Source: Chryseobacterium sp. 39-10
GTDB lineage: Bacteria > Bacteroidota > Bacteroidia > Flavobacteriales > Weeksellaceae
Reading direction: 5' to 3'
Assembly (NCBI GenBank): GCA_001898255.1
Contig: MKTK01000007.1
Span: 12,602-76,601, forward strand
Length of the DNA stretch: 64,000 nucleotides
This document shows, piece after piece, positions 44,171 through 54,412 of the stretch; within the stretch, counting starts at the first letter, position 1; each line of letters opens with the position of its first letter. The translations under genes were made by a program, and so were the position numbers. Under the pieces are notes generated by a model. The model did not search any database. It was not told the DNA's origin and worked only from the letters and a program-made list of their open reading frames with translations.

Positions 44171-44809
44171 ATGTCATTAGTAGGAAAAAAATTCCCCAAC
44201 ATCAGTATCGATGCAATGAGTGAAATGGGTGATGATTTGAAAATCAACATCTTTGAAGAAGCAACCAAAAACCAGCAAAAAGTACTTCTGTTCTGGTATC
44301 CTAAAGATTTTACTTTTGTGTGCCCTACGGAGCTTCACGCTTTTCAGGAAGCACTTCCTGAGTTTGAAAAAAGAAATACCAAAATTATTGGTGCTTCTTG
44401 CGATACCAATGAAGTGCATTTCGCTTGGCTGAACACCGCACGCGACAACGGAGGAATTGAGGGTGTTACCTATCCCATCCTTGCCGACACACATCGTCAA
44501 CTTGCGAATGTTTTGGGCATTGTGGATCAGGAATTTGAATTTGATGAAGAAGGCAACGAGTTCTTCACCGGATCCAACGTTACCTATAGAGCCACTTACC
44601 TTGTTGACGAAACTGGAAAAATTTTCCATGAATCGGTAAACGATATGCCTCTTGGAAGAAACGTTAAAGAATATTTAAGATTGATTGATGCCTACACTCA
44701 CGTTCAAAAATTTGGTGAAGTATGCCCTGCCAATTGGGAAGAAGGAAAAGATGCAATGAAAGCTAACCGGGAGTCTACTGCTGAGTATCTTTCTTCACAC
44801 AACGGTTAA
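44171..44809 (+). CDS. Typical 2-Cys peroxiredoxin (AhpC/Prx1 type)
   Basis: A 212-residue peroxiredoxin with peroxidatic Cys51 in FTFVCPTELHAFQEA and resolving Cys (about 185) in FGEVCPANW, plus ATYLVDETGKIFHESVN. It reduces H2O2 and organic peroxides. The thioredoxin-like and 83-residue genes follow in the same direction, and the thioredoxin is the likely electron donor. An 11-bp inverted repeat separates the two. Confidence 0.93.
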   Translation: MSLVGKKFPNISIDAMSEMGDDLKINIFEEATKNQQKVLLFWYPKDFTFVCPTELHAFQEALPEFEKRNTKIIGASCDTNEVHFAWLNTARDNGGIEGVTYPILADTHRQLANVLGIVDQEFEFDEEGNEFFTGSNVTYRATYLVDETGKIFHESVNDMPLGRNVKEYLRLIDAYTHVQKFGEVCPANWEEGKDAMKANRESTAEYLSSHNG

Positions 44810-44837
44810 TTCTTTCCGAAAGCAAAAAACAATAGAA

Positions 44838-44876
44838 AACTGTTGTAGCTTTTATGATCAGTACACTACAACAGTT
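44838..44876 (+). other. Large inverted repeat between the peroxiredoxin and thioredoxin genes
   Basis: AACTGTTGTAG (44838-44848) pairs perfectly with CTACAACAGTT (44866-44876), 17-base loop. No strong T run follows, so it is better read as an mRNA-stabilising or partial-attenuation hairpin than a full terminator. Confidence 0.65.
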
Positions 44877-44901
44877 ACTTAAAATTTTAAAGTCTAACAA
44901 A

Positions 44902-45210
44902 ATGTACACAGAATTAGCAGAAGATACCTTGCAACAAGTGGTTGCAGACAATAATAAAGTAGTCGTTCAATATGGCGCATCCTGGTGTGGGAACTGCCGT
45001 ATCATGAAACCAAAATTCAAAAAACTGGCATCCGAAAATGAAGCAATCCCCTTCCTTTATGTGGATGCAGAAAAACTACCGGAAAGCAGAAAACTTGCTA
45101 CTGTTGATAATTTACCCACCTTCGCTATTTTCAGCAATGGTGAGTTACAGAATCAGGTGCAAACCAATCAGCAAGAAGTACTTATTAATCTTTTTAACGA
45201 ATTAAAGTAA
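44902..45210 (+). CDS. Thioredoxin-family protein
   Basis: A 102-residue single thioredoxin fold starting MYTELAEDTLQQVV, with redox motif WCGNC (Cys29, Cys32) and cis-Pro in NLPTFAIFSNGE. It probably recycles the neighbouring peroxiredoxin. The ATG at 44902 follows the inverted repeat; an in-frame start at 44854 would put the hairpin inside the coding region. Its stop overlaps the next gene's ATG by one base (TAATG). Confidence 0.9.
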   Translation: MYTELAEDTLQQVVADNNKVVVQYGASWCGNCRIMKPKFKKLASENEAIPFLYVDAEKLPESRKLATVDNLPTFAIFSNGELQNQVQTNQQEVLINLFNELK

Positions 45211-45461
45211 TGAAGCTCCCCATCATCCGACAGTTTTACCAGACGCAAACGCCAGAAAACCTGGAAAAAACGCTGGAAGTCTTAGAATCTTTCTCTGAAT
45301 TTCGGGGAACAAAAGAAGAAGACCTCAATGTAGTGGGCGAAATCATTACCGACATTTGCGGCGCTCTTGAAGTTCATCAAAGCGTAAAAAACGGAATGAG
45401 TGAAAAAGATGCCTTAAACGGTTTTGCCCAAAAAGTAATGGGCAGTATCGATCGAAATTAA
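45210..45461 (+). CDS. Small hypothetical protein (83 aa) of the peroxiredoxin operon
   Basis: A helical, soluble protein starting MKLPIIRQFYQTQTPENLEKTLEVLESF, with a single Cys in EIITDICGALEV. The TAATG overlap with the thioredoxin gene indicates coupled translation. I associate it with a short conserved Bacteroidota family found with thioredoxin, but I am not sure of its family number. Function unknown. Confidence 0.8.
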   Translation: MKLPIIRQFYQTQTPENLEKTLEVLESFSEFRGTKEEDLNVVGEIITDICGALEVHQSVKNGMSEKDALNGFAQKVMGSIDRN

Positions 45462-45487
45462 CCCAATATAAAATGGGTTCTACATAG

Positions 45488-45514
45488 CAAAAGCGGGAAT
45501 ACAACCCGCTTTTG
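45488..45514. terminator. Bidirectional terminator between the peroxiredoxin operon and GNAT gene
   Basis: A 10-bp perfect stem CAAAAGCGGG (45488-45497) / CCCGCTTTTG (45505-45514) between convergent genes. Confidence 0.85.
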
Positions 45515-45527
45515 TTATGATTTATAA

Positions 45528-46028
45528 TCAGGACATACCGACTACCTGGCTCCGTTTTTCCATTAGCAACACATCGCGCCATACGCCATTCATTACACCA
45601 AATTTTTCACGAACGCCCACTTCCCGAAATCCCAATTTGGAATGAGCAGCAATACTGGCTTTATTCTCCGGAAAAATGCCCGACTGCAACGTCCAGAAGC
45701 CGTGTTCTTCACTATCGAGAATTATTTTTTTGAGCATCATTTGCCCCAAACCTTGTCCCTGCACAGCTTCATCAAGATAAATACTCACCTCGGCAACACC
45801 AGAAAAACACACTCTTCTGCTGATCGGTTGCAATGCAGCCCAACCTACAATTTCACCTTGCTCATCTTCCAAAACAAAACGACAAATATTTAAGAATTTA
45901 CTGTCCCACACTTCCCAACTAGGTACTTCAGTGTCAAAAGTAGCGTTTCCACCATCGATGCCTTGTTTGAAAATATCAAGTACGCGTTGCGCATCATCAG
46001 GCGCCATTGCTCGAATTTCGTAGTTCAT
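45528..46028 (-). CDS. GNAT N-acetyltransferase (phosphinothricin acetyltransferase-like)
   Basis: A 166-residue acetyltransferase starting MNYEIRAMAPDDAQRVLDIF. Its features are GGNATFDTEVPSWEVWD, GWAALQPIS, and the acetyl-CoA loop VQGQGLGQMMLKKII (Q/R-x-x-G-x-G/A). It ends in an IAAHSKLGFREVG motif typical of the PAT/YncA subgroup, which acetylates methionine-derivative or phosphinothricin-like amino acids. The substrate here is not known. Start chosen at the ATG before the conserved region. Upstream is the terminator of the next gene. Confidence 0.88.
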   Translation of the reverse strand: MNYEIRAMAPDDAQRVLDIFKQGIDGGNATFDTEVPSWEVWDSKFLNICRFVLEDEQGEIVGWAALQPISRRVCFSGVAEVSIYLDEAVQGQGLGQMMLKKIILDSEEHGFWTLQSGIFPENKASIAAHSKLGFREVGVREKFGVMNGVWRDVLLMEKRSQVVGMS

Positions 46029-46055
46029 ATCAAGAAGTTTTAATTGAAGTAAAGC

Positions 46056-46085
46056 TATAAAAAAACCGAACACAAAGTCCGGTTT
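46056..46085 (-). terminator. Terminator of the TonB_C-like gene
   Basis: Minus-strand stem AAACCGGAC / GTTCGGTTT (one G-U), followed by a T run; 21 bases after the stop at 46107. Confidence 0.82.
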
Positions 46086-46106
46086 CACATTACTAATGAC
46101 TAAAAA

Positions 46107-46499
46107 CTATCGATTGATGAGAACATTGACAGGCATCACATAAGAAGATGCCATCATATTTTTATTCAATTTTGATACGTCAACTTTGTATAGCAAGTGC
46201 GTCATCACCGTTTCTAATTCTTGCGAAACATACTTGCAATCGCCATTGGCACGCACATTTGTAATTTTGCCATTGTCTGCAATGCTGAATTGCACGTCCG
46301 AATGAACAACGCCACTGGAAAAATTGGGGTTGGTAAAGTCGAAATGGTTGATGACTAAACTGCGCAACTCGCCAAAACCGTCGTTCGGGTTCAGCTTAAT
46401 TTCTTCAATGGTATTACTTTGTGCTTTCGCCTGATTTAAAACAGATACAGTAAAAACCATCATCAAAACCGCTGCTGTTCTTAAAATAATCTTTTTCAT
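46107..46499 (-). CDS. Secreted protein with TonB C-terminal-like domain
   Basis: A 130-residue protein with a signal peptide (MKKIILRTAAVLMMVFTVSV, cleavage near AKAQ). The following domain contains SDVQFSIADNGKITNVRANG and a helix (YVSQELETVMTHLLYKVD), the layout of the TonB C-terminal (energy-transducer) fold. It lacks the long proline-rich region of TonB, so it is a periplasmic stand-alone domain of unknown role. A -7 TATATTTG lies at 46546-46539 on the minus strand. Confidence 0.75.
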   Translation of the reverse strand: MKKIILRTAAVLMMVFTVSVLNQAKAQSNTIEEIKLNPNDGFGELRSLVINHFDFTNPNFSSGVVHSDVQFSIADNGKITNVRANGDCKYVSQELETVMTHLLYKVDVSKLNKNMMASSYVMPVNVLINR

Positions 46500-46763
46500 G
46501 GGTAAGGATTAATTGATTGGTTAATAAATATTGATAAACAAATATAGAAATTTTAATTAATACTTAATTCACTTTCTGTTCACATTCAGTTAACATTAGA
46601 AAATATACAAAAGTAAAGTATTGATTATCAATATAATAAAATTATTCAAAACCAGGGAATTATTTCAGTAAGTGACAAAACACACCTTACCTCATAAAAA
46701 AGTATGACGATCTTGTGAAAAAAAATAATTGATTTACATACTATTTCGGCAATAAACGAAAGA

Positions 46764-49625
46764 TCAGGAAAGTTCCTTTTTAAGAAACGGTGCGGTTAAG
46801 GATTTTTTAGACTTCACGATGTCCTCAGGTGTTCCTTCGGCAACAATTTTCCCACCATGTTTTCCTCCTTCCGGACCAATGTCGATGATGTAATCGGCCA
46901 ATTTAATGACATCCATATTATGCTCAATAATAATAAAACTATTGCCAAGATCAACGAGTTTGTTAACGGCTTCCATCAGTACTTTTACATCTTCGAAATG
47001 CAGACCAGTTGTGGGCTCATCCAGAATATATAGCGTATTTCCGGTTTGTTTCTTGGCGAGTTCTGTGGCAAGCTTAATCCGTTGGGCTTCACCTCCCGAA
47101 AGCGTTGTCGATTGCTGACCCAGCGTGATGTAACCCAAACCAACATCCTGCAGGGTTTTCACTCTGCTGAAAATCTTAGGAATCGGTGCGAAGAAATCTA
47201 CAGCTTCATCAATCGTCATTTCCAGCACATCCGAAATGGATTTTCCTTTATACCGTACTTCCAGTGTTTCACGGTTAAATCGTTTACCGTTGCAAGTTTC
47301 GCAATGCACATAAACATCTGGAAGAAAGTTCATCTCAATTACCTTTAAACCGCCTCCCTGACAAGTCTCGCATCGTCCTCCTTTCACATTAAAAGAAAAT
47401 CTCCCGGCTTTGTATCCGCGAATTTTAGATTCCGGCAGCTCGGCAAAAAGGTTTCTAATATCAGTGAACATGCCGGTGTATGTCGCGGGATTCGAACGTG
47501 GCGTTCTGCCAATCGGTGTTTGGTCCACATCAACAATTTTATCAATATTTTCGATGCCTTCAAACTTTTTATAAGGCAATGGCTCCTGCACACTTCGGTA
47601 AAAATGCCGATTCAGGATAGGATAAAGCGTACCGTTGATGAGTGAAGATTTTCCGCTTCCTGAAATACCGGTTACCACAACCAATTTTCCCAAAGGAATC
47701 TGCAGATTTACATTTTTAAGATTATTTCCTGTAGCCCCTTTCAACACTAAGAACTTTCCGTTTCCTGCCCTTCGTTCTTTCGGAACTTCAATTTTCCGTT
47801 TTCCGGTGAGGTAATCGGCGGTGATGGTATTGGCTTTCAGTAAATCTTTAGGATTTCCTTGCCACAAGACTTCGCCGCCAAATTTGCCGGCACGCGGACC
47901 AATATCCAATACTTCATCTGCATCCAAAATCATGTCTTTATCGTGCTCCACAACAATAACCGAGTTACCGATGTCGCGAAGATTTTGCAAGGAATGAATC
48001 AGCCGTTCGTTATCCCTTTGATGAAGACCAATTGAAGGTTCATCCAAAATATAAAGGACATTCACCAACTGCGAACCGATCTGCGTAGCCAACCGAATTC
48101 TTTGCGACTCGCCTCCAGAAAGCGTTCTGGAACTTCTGCTTAAACTCAGATAATCCAAGCCCACATCAAGCAGAAACTGTAGCCGTGTGGAAATTTCCTT
48201 TAAAATTTCGTGTGCAATAATCTTATTTTTCTCGCTGAACTTATCTTCCACCTCAAGCAGCCAATCCTTAAGATCGGCCAAACTGAGCGCATTAATATCC
48301 GCGATGCTTTTGCCATCAATTTTAAAACTTAAACTTGAAGGTTGCAACCTTGCCCCTTTACATGCTGGGCAAACTTCCTCGGTGGTAAAATGTCTTTCAA
48401 GCAACACGGCGTCGTAGCTCTCTTTGTCTTCAATCATTTCTTCAATCACCGATACCAAACCATCGAAATTGACTTTTATTTTTTTTGTGATTCCTGCATG
48501 TTTCAGCACTTTTGACACTTCCTTATGAGCACCGTTGTACATCAATTCTAACCCTTCCTGAGGAATATCTTTGATGGGCGACGACAAATCGAGATCGAAA
48601 ACTTCGAGAATATTCTTCAGCTGAGATAAAATCCATTTGTTCGATTTTATATCTTCCAATGGTAATAAACCTCCCTGATTAATGGAAAGCTTAGGATTCT
48701 CGACAAAATAATCGGCATTCACTTTTTTAATGGTTCCCAACCCTTTGCAATGGGGACAACTGCCCTTTGGTGAATTAAAAGAAAAGGTATTGGGTTCGGG
48801 CAATGCAAGGGAATCACCGGTTTCAGCATCCATTAAGTTTTTGGAGAAATATTGGATATTGGTCTCACCCAGTTTCTGCAATCCAATGGTTCCTTCTCCC
48901 ATCTCCATCGCCGTTCTCAGCGATTTATCCATTCGGTTCTCGGTAGCGTTTTCACCAATAATCCAACGGTCAATTACGATGTCAATATCGTGTGTTTTGT
49001 AGCGGTCGAGTTTAAGATCATATTCAATGTCCATTAGTTCTCCATCAACCCTTGCCTGCGAATATCCTTTCTTAGCCATCTGCACAAAAAGCTCGTGGTA
49101 ATGACCTTTACGGGAACGAATCACCGGTGCAAGCAACATTACTTTCTCACCATTAAAATTTTCTTTGATGGTATCCAGAATTTGCTCTTCGGTATAACTC
49201 ACTAATTTTCTGCCGGTACTCATTGAATAGGCATCCGAAACCCGCGCAAAAAGAAGTCGAAGAAAATCGTACAATTCGGTCACGGTTCCTACCGTTGAGC
49301 GGGGATTTTTATTGGTGGTTTTCTGCTCAATGGCGATTACAGGCGACAAACCGTCAATTTTATCGACATCGGGCCTTTCCAAACCGCCCAAAAACTGGCG
49401 TGCATAGGCCGAAAATGTTTCTATGTACCGACGCTGTCCTTCCGCAAAAATAGTATCGAAGGCAAGCGATGATTTCCCGCTTCCCGACAAACCGGTAATT
49501 ACAACCAATTCATTTCTTGGAATCCTGACAGAAATATTTTTCAAATTGTGTTCGCGGGCACCGTAAACTTCAATGTATTCTTTATGGTCGGCCGGCTGCT
49601 GCTCCGGGTTGGTTGCTTTATGCAT
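46764..49625 (-). CDS. uvrA: Excinuclease ABC subunit A
   Basis: A 953-residue DNA-damage recognition ATPase: two ABC cassettes with Walker [10 protein letters not shown] and GISGSGKSS, zinc-finger Cys pairs ([27 protein letters not shown] with CETCNGKRF), signature LSGGESQRI and LSGGEAQRI, and Walker B ILDEPS/ILDEPT. It starts nucleotide excision repair with UvrB. Full length, no frameshift. A long upstream region separates it from the divergent fhs gene. Confidence 0.98.
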   Translation of the reverse strand: MHKATNPEQQPADHKEYIEVYGAREHNLKNISVRIPRNELVVITGLSGSGKSSLAFDTIFAEGQRRYIETFSAYARQFLGGLERPDVDKIDGLSPVIAIEQKTTNKNPRSTVGTVTELYDFLRLLFARVSDAYSMSTGRKLVSYTEEQILDTIKENFNGEKVMLLAPVIRSRKGHYHELFVQMAKKGYSQARVDGELMDIEYDLKLDRYKTHDIDIVIDRWIIGENATENRMDKSLRTAMEMGEGTIGLQKLGETNIQYFSKNLMDAETGDSLALPEPNTFSFNSPKGSCPHCKGLGTIKKVNADYFVENPKLSINQGGLLPLEDIKSNKWILSQLKNILEVFDLDLSSPIKDIPQEGLELMYNGAHKEVSKVLKHAGITKKIKVNFDGLVSVIEEMIEDKESYDAVLLERHFTTEEVCPACKGARLQPSSLSFKIDGKSIADINALSLADLKDWLLEVEDKFSEKNKIIAHEILKEISTRLQFLLDVGLDYLSLSRSSRTLSGGESQRIRLATQIGSQLVNVLYILDEPSIGLHQRDNERLIHSLQNLRDIGNSVIVVEHDKDMILDADEVLDIGPRAGKFGGEVLWQGNPKDLLKANTITADYLTGKRKIEVPKERRAGNGKFLVLKGATGNNLKNVNLQIPLGKLVVVTGISGSGKSSLINGTLYPILNRHFYRSVQEPLPYKKFEGIENIDKIVDVDQTPIGRTPRSNPATYTGMFTDIRNLFAELPESKIRGYKAGRFSFNVKGGRCETCQGGGLKVIEMNFLPDVYVHCETCNGKRFNRETLEVRYKGKSISDVLEMTIDEAVDFFAPIPKIFSRVKTLQDVGLGYITLGQQSTTLSGGEAQRIKLATELAKKQTGNTLYILDEPTTGLHFEDVKVLMEAVNKLVDLGNSFIIIEHNMDVIKLADYIIDIGPEGGKHGGKIVAEGTPEDIVKSKKSLTAPFLKKELS

Positions 49626-49989
49626 TTTCTGATTTTTGAATTCGGTCTTTACAAAACCGCATTAATCCTTTATAATTTGACTTTAAATGATAAATCAGCT
49701 CCTTTTCCTATTCAAACTGCATGCTCATTTTGAAGGTCAATGTTCCCAATTTCAATACAATTGGGAATCTGCAAATTTACGGATTTTTTGACCGATTCGA
49801 CACCTCAACATCACTCGCAACAAAAGATTTAATATCACCATTTCCGTTACCGCTTTCCGATTAAAATAAAAAGCCACTTCTTTAATAACTAGCATACTTC
49901 AGACAGAAAATTGTGACTTTTCACACCCTTCAATATTTCTAAACCACGCAGGATTTTGTTATATTTGATTCTCTTTAAAAAACCCCATT
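49626..49989. other. 364-base divergent control region between uvrA and fhs
   Basis: It contains no supported gene. On the minus side a -7 TAAATTTG lies at 49779-49772, with a 9-bp inverted repeat TTCCCAATT (49743-49751) / AATTGGGAA (49759-49767) in the uvrA leader. On the plus side a -7 TATATTTG lies at 49960-49967, 22 bases before the fhs ATG. No SOS-type operator was recognised. Confidence 0.5.
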
Positions 49990-51666
49990 ATGAGTTTTCC
50001 AACTGACCTTGAGATTGCAGAATCTGCGTCTATAAGCCACATCAAAAACATTGCTGAAAAAATAGGAATCGACAATGATGATTTAGAATATTATGGAAAA
50101 TACAAAGCCAAAATTCCATTAAAATACATTGATGAAGACAAGATTTCGAAAGCAAAACTGATTCTGGTTACCGCCATCAACCCAACTCCTGCCGGTGAAG
50201 GAAAAACAACGGTTTCCGTGGGGCTGAATGATGGGCTGAACAAGATTGGAAGAAAATCCATCGCGGTGCTGCGCGAGCCTTCGCTGGGTCCGGTTTTCGG
50301 AGTGAAAGGCGGTGCTGCCGGCGGTGGCTATGCACAGGTAATTCCTATGGTAGATATCAACTTGCACTTTACCGGTGACTTTGCAGCAATTGAAAAAGCC
50401 AACAACCTGCTTTCGGCGCTCATCGACAACAATTTACAAAATAGAAAACATACGCTGAACATCGATCCCAGAACCATTGTTTGGAAACGCGTGATGGATA
50501 TGAACGACCGATCGCTGCGGCATATTGTGGTAGGTTTGGGTGGCAGCAATAACGGCATCACGCGGGAAGAGGGCTTCAACATTACCCCAGCGAGTGAAGT
50601 GATGGCTATACTTTGCCTGAGCAAAGATTTCGAAGACCTGAAAAATCGTCTTGGTCGTATTTTCGTGGGATATACCTTCGACAGAAAACCTGTTTTTGCC
50701 CGGGATCTAAAAGCTGAAAACGCAATGGCTATTTTGCTTAGAGACGCGATAAAACCAAACCTTGTTCAGAGTTTAGAGGGTAATCCTGCCATACTTCATG
50801 GTGGTCCTTTCGCCAATATTGCGCAGGGAACCAACACGATTATTGCTACAAAAACTGGGCTTTCGCTTGCAGATTATGTGGTGACAGAAGCCGGTTTCGG
50901 TGCAGATTTGGGTGCGGAAAAATTCCTCCATATCAAATGTCATTACGGAAATCTGAAACCTGACGCAGTGGTGATTGTGGCTACGATAAGGGCTTTGCGC
51001 TACCACGGCGGTGCAAAAAAAGGAGAATATGAAACGCCTCATCTTTCTTCTGTAAAAATTGGGATTGCCAATCTTATAAAACATATTGAAAACAGCTTTA
51101 AATTCGGATTAAAACCCATTGTGGCCATCAACAAGTTCATGACGGATTCGGAAGAAGAAATCAGTTTCGTACAGCAAGAATGTGCGCAACTCGGTGTAAA
51201 AGCAATTCTAGCCGAAGAGTTTACCAAAGGAGGTGCCGGAATGACGGAACTTGCGGAAGAAGTAGTTCATTGCGCTGCCCATTGCGGAAACGATTTCCAA
51301 CCGTTATATAAAGTGGACGATCCTGTGGAACATAAAATCGAGACCATAGCTAAAGAAATTTACGGTGCCGAATCGGTTGTTTATTCTCAAAAAGCTAAAA
51401 ATCAACTGAAAACCATCTACGACTTGGGCTTCGACAAAGTACCGATCTGTATGGCGAAAACGCCAAAATCGCTCACCGATGATGAAACAAAAATCGGCAG
51501 ACCGACTCATTTTAAAATCACAGTAAGAGAATTTGAATTTGCTGCAGGCGCCGGCTTTATCATTCCGATCTTAGGCGATATGATGAGAATGCCTGGTTTA
51601 CCAAGCATTCCAGCTGCGGAAAGAATGACGATTGACCGTGATGGAAAAATTTCCGGTTTAAGCTAA
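49990..51666 (+). CDS. fhs: Formate-tetrahydrofolate ligase
   Basis: A 558-residue enzyme with the ATP-binding P-loop TPAGEGKTTVSVGL, SLGPVFGVKGGAAGGGYAQV, and LHFTGDFAAIEKANNLLSALIDN, all typical of Fhs. It makes 10-formyl-THF from formate, ATP and THF, feeding purine and Met-tRNA formylation. The length and conserved ends indicate an intact gene. Monocistronic. Confidence 0.97.
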   Translation: MSFPTDLEIAESASISHIKNIAEKIGIDNDDLEYYGKYKAKIPLKYIDEDKISKAKLILVTAINPTPAGEGKTTVSVGLNDGLNKIGRKSIAVLREPSLGPVFGVKGGAAGGGYAQVIPMVDINLHFTGDFAAIEKANNLLSALIDNNLQNRKHTLNIDPRTIVWKRVMDMNDRSLRHIVVGLGGSNNGITREEGFNITPASEVMAILCLSKDFEDLKNRLGRIFVGYTFDRKPVFARDLKAENAMAILLRDAIKPNLVQSLEGNPAILHGGPFANIAQGTNTIIATKTGLSLADYVVTEAGFGADLGAEKFLHIKCHYGNLKPDAVVIVATIRALRYHGGAKKGEYETPHLSSVKIGIANLIKHIENSFKFGLKPIVAINKFMTDSEEEISFVQQECAQLGVKAILAEEFTKGGAGMTELAEEVVHCAAHCGNDFQPLYKVDDPVEHKIETIAKEIYGAESVVYSQKAKNQLKTIYDLGFDKVPICMAKTPKSLTDDETKIGRPTHFKITVREFEFAAGAGFIIPILGDMMRMPGLPSIPAAERMTIDRDGKISGLS

Positions 51667-51805
51667 GATGTATTAACAATTAGAATGGAATCATCTGTTC
51701 TTAAAGACAAACCACACTCGCTTATCGTTCAACACTTAACATCCAATAAAATCACTAAAAGATGTCAATGGTATTATCAATGACAAAACTGCTTCGATAC
51801 CTTTA

Positions 51806-51841
51806 ACAAAAAAATCCCATCAACAACAGCTGACGGGATTT
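51806..51841 (-). terminator. Terminator after the outer-membrane beta-barrel gene
   Basis: AAATCCC-TCA (51812-) pairs with TGA-GGGATTT (to 51841) with one bulged base per arm, then a T run on the minus strand. Confidence 0.8.
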
Positions 51842-51861
51842 GCTTTATGATTCAAAATTGC

Positions 51862-52524
51862 TTAATCAAAAATATAGCTTAAACCAACACTAAGCACTTG
51901 TTCCGATTTGCTTTTCTGCGTATTGGGATCTTTGGCAAGCTCACTCATCAATCCTTTGTATGTATTGCTCAAACCAAGGTCGTACCGAGCAGTAACTTCA
52001 AGTTTACGTTTGTAAGAGTAGCCCAAACCAAATCCTAAAGCAAAATTAAATGAGGCCGCTTTTCCGTTGACGCCAGTTGCAGGATCCCCATCCACAGTAT
52101 ATTTTAAAGGTGCATCCTTAATAGTTTGCCCCAACAAAATATTAAACTTAGGACCTGCTACCCCGAAAAATTCGGATTCGGCTTCAGAAAAATAGGCCTT
52201 AAAGTAGATCGGGATACTGATATAATGATTGGCATATATCGCATCGTAACCGGGATATCCTTTTGCGTCGCTATCACGACCACTTTCACCGGCACCAAGA
52301 TATTCCACTTCGGGTTGCAGGAAAAACTGCTCCGAGTCGTTAATAGGAATAAGGGCTAAAAATCCACCATAGAATGAATAAAGTGGCCCGGAAGGATTGT
52401 GCGCATTGGTGATCCTGGAGTAGGTGGCGCCGCCAGTAACCCCATACCGCGTGGTATCGAAACTAAACTGTGCCGACAACAAGAGCGAACTCAAGAGTGC
52501 GGAAGCGAAGATTATTTTTTTCAT
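51862..52524 (-). CDS. Outer-membrane beta-barrel protein (porin/PorT family)
   Basis: A 220-residue protein starting MKKIIFASALLSSLLLSAQ (signal peptide), then an eight-strand-like barrel pattern: GVTGGATYSRITN, LYSFYGGFLALIPIND, EFFLQPEVEYLG (aromatic girdle), NFALGFGLGYSYKRKLEV and a final LSVGLSYIFD with terminal Phe-Asp. No T9SS-specific motif identifies it as PorT itself. It lies 18 bases after sucD, probably at the end of the long lipid A/sucD transcript. Confidence 0.8.
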   Translation of the reverse strand: MKKIIFASALLSSLLLSAQFSFDTTRYGVTGGATYSRITNAHNPSGPLYSFYGGFLALIPINDSEQFFLQPEVEYLGAGESGRDSDAKGYPGYDAIYANHYISIPIYFKAYFSEAESEFFGVAGPKFNILLGQTIKDAPLKYTVDGDPATGVNGKAASFNFALGFGLGYSYKRKLEVTARYDLGLSNTYKGLMSELAKDPNTQKSKSEQVLSVGLSYIFD

Positions 52525-52542
52525 ATCATTTGTGTTTGTATT

Positions 52543-53415
52543 TTATTGAAGAACGGATGCTACGGTATTGCCAATTTCAGCCGGAGAATCTACTACATGA
52601 ATTCCGTTTTCACGCATGATTGCCATTTTTGCCTGTGCGGTATCATCAGCTCCACCCACGATTGCTCCTGCGTGTCCCATTGTTCGACCTTTTGGAGCCG
52701 TTTGTCCTGCGATAAATCCCACCACTGGTTTTTTGGAACCGCTGGCCTTATACCATCTTGCTGCTTCAGCTTCCAAGCTACCTCCAATTTCTCCAATCAT
52801 AACAACAGCGTCGGTTTCTGGATCGTTGATGAAAAGTTCTAAAGCATCTTTAGTTGTGGTTCCAATAATTGGGTCTCCACCAATTCCGATAGCGGTAGAA
52901 ACACCGTACCCGGCTTTCACCACTTGGTCTGCCGCCTCATACGTTAAAGTTCCGGATTTTGAAACGATACCTACCCTCCCTTTTTTGAAAACGAAACCAG
53001 GCATAATACCTATTTTTGCCTCATCAGAAGTAATAATTCCCGGGCAGTTAGGACCAATCAGTCGGCAATCTCTGTCAGCGATGTACGATTTCACTTTCAC
53101 CATATCTTCTACAGGAATTCCTTCTGTAATGGCTACGATTACTTTGATTTCCGAATCTGCAGCTTCCATAATTGCATCTGCTGCAAATGCCGGCGGTACG
53201 AAAATAATGGAAACGTTGGCTCCTGCTTTTTCAACTGCATCTGCAACGGTATTGAAAACGGGCTTGCCTAAATGCTCAGAACCACCTTTACCAGGTGTAA
53301 CACCACCTACAACGTTGGTTCCGTATTCAATCATCTGACCTGCGTGGAAAGTCCCTTCATTCCCGGTGAATCCCTGTACAACTACTCTGGAATCTTTGTT
53401 TACTAATACTGACAT
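52543..53415 (-). CDS. sucD: Succinate-CoA ligase, alpha subunit
   Basis: A 290-residue CoA-binding subunit starting [21 protein letters not shown]. The CoA site is followed by the phosphorylated His in [10 protein letters not shown], with [11 protein letters not shown] and [11 protein letters not shown] before it. It converts succinyl-CoA to succinate in the TCA cycle with substrate-level phosphorylation. The beta subunit sucC is not adjacent. It is placed at the end of a lipid A/efp gene run, an arrangement common in flavobacteria. Confidence 0.96.
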   Translation of the reverse strand: MSVLVNKDSRVVVQGFTGNEGTFHAGQMIEYGTNVVGGVTPGKGGSEHLGKPVFNTVADAVEKAGANVSIIFVPPAFAADAIMEAADSEIKVIVAITEGIPVEDMVKVKSYIADRDCRLIGPNCPGIITSDEAKIGIMPGFVFKKGRVGIVSKSGTLTYEAADQVVKAGYGVSTAIGIGGDPIIGTTTKDALELFINDPETDAVVMIGEIGGSLEAEAARWYKASGSKKPVVGFIAGQTAPKGRTMGHAGAIVGGADDTAQAKMAIMRENGIHVVDSPAEIGNTVASVLQ

Positions 53416-53498
53416 TTTATATTTTTTAAATTTATTCGTTGATGTTTGCTCCTCACAAAATTAATCAATAATATTTGAATTTTTAAATGTGATTGCGG

Positions 53499-54401
53499 TT
53501 ATTTAAGATTTTTAATTCGTACTTCCTTTCGCAAATACTCTCTGAATTCTTCCGCAATAGGGCCAAAATAGGTTCCTTTTTTAAGATCCCTGTTAACACC
53601 GCATTTTGCCAGAAGAACCGTTCCTTTTTCAACACGAACGCCAGAAGCCATGCCCACTTGCCCCCAAATGGTAACTTCGTCTTCGATGACGCAGCAGCCG
53701 GCAATGCCAGTTTGAGAGGCAATTAAACATCTTTTCCCAATGATGGTATCATGACCAATCTGAATTTGATTATCCAAAACAGATCCTTCACCAATAATGG
53801 TAGAATCGGTAACACCACGGTCAATCGTGCAACCGTTTCCTATTTCCACATTATTCTCAATAAGAACATTCCCCACCGAAACCAGACGATCGAAATTGCC
53901 GTTGAGCTTCCGGTAATAAAAGGCATCGCCGCCCAAAACCGTGTTCGACTGGATGATGACATTATCGCCGATAACAGTACGATCACCTATGACGACATTG
54001 GGAAAAATATGACAGTTTTTGCCGATGCTCACCTCAGTACCTATAACAACGGATGGATGTATAAAGGTACCATCACCAATTTCTGCATCATGCAGCTCGT
54101 CTTTAAAATTATTGATTCTGGTAAAGTGAGTGTTGATGGCATTGAAATCTCGAAAAGGATCATCCGAAACCAAAAGTGCTTTCCCTTCCGGACAATCTAC
54201 TTCCTTGTCAATCAGGATGATGGTTGCCGCTGAATGAAGAGCTTTATCATAATATTTTGGATGGTTCACAAAAACGATCTGTCCCGGTTGCACCATGTGA
54301 ATCTCATTGGTTCCAAGAACTGGAAAATCTTCATCACCAATCATCTTGGCTCCTATGAGGGCTGCAATGGCTGATAGTTTTTGAGGTTGCTTGAAGGTCA
54401 T
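53499..54401 (-). CDS. Second LpxD-like acyltransferase (LbH hexapeptide protein)
   Basis: A 300-residue protein starting MTFKQPQKLSAIAALIGAKM. An N-terminal LpxD-type uridine-binding domain precedes about ten left-handed hexapeptide repeats (VVIGTEVSIGKNCHIFPNV, TIIGEGSVLDNQIQIGHDT). It lacks the C-terminal length of LpxD (343 residues nearby) and its acyl-chain residues cannot be checked by eye. It is 11 bases downstream of efp. It may be a divergent UDP-3-O-acylglucosamine N-acyltransferase or a sugar acyltransferase for another lipid. Confidence 0.82.
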   Translation of the reverse strand: MTFKQPQKLSAIAALIGAKMIGDEDFPVLGTNEIHMVQPGQIVFVNHPKYYDKALHSAATIILIDKEVDCPEGKALLVSDDPFRDFNAINTHFTRINNFKDELHDAEIGDGTFIHPSVVIGTEVSIGKNCHIFPNVVIGDRTVIGDNVIIQSNTVLGGDAFYYRKLNGNFDRLVSVGNVLIENNVEIGNGCTIDRGVTDSTIIGEGSVLDNQIQIGHDTIIGKRCLIASQTGIAGCCVIEDEVTIWGQVGMASGVRVEKGTVLLAKCGVNRDLKKGTYFGPIAEEFREYLRKEVRIKNLK

Positions 54402-54412
54402 TTTAGAAAAAA

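Noticed and set aside
52616-53338. 240-codon plus-strand frame opposite sucD
   Set aside because: Mirror frame of a well conserved enzyme; Ile/Pro/Ser-rich low-information protein.
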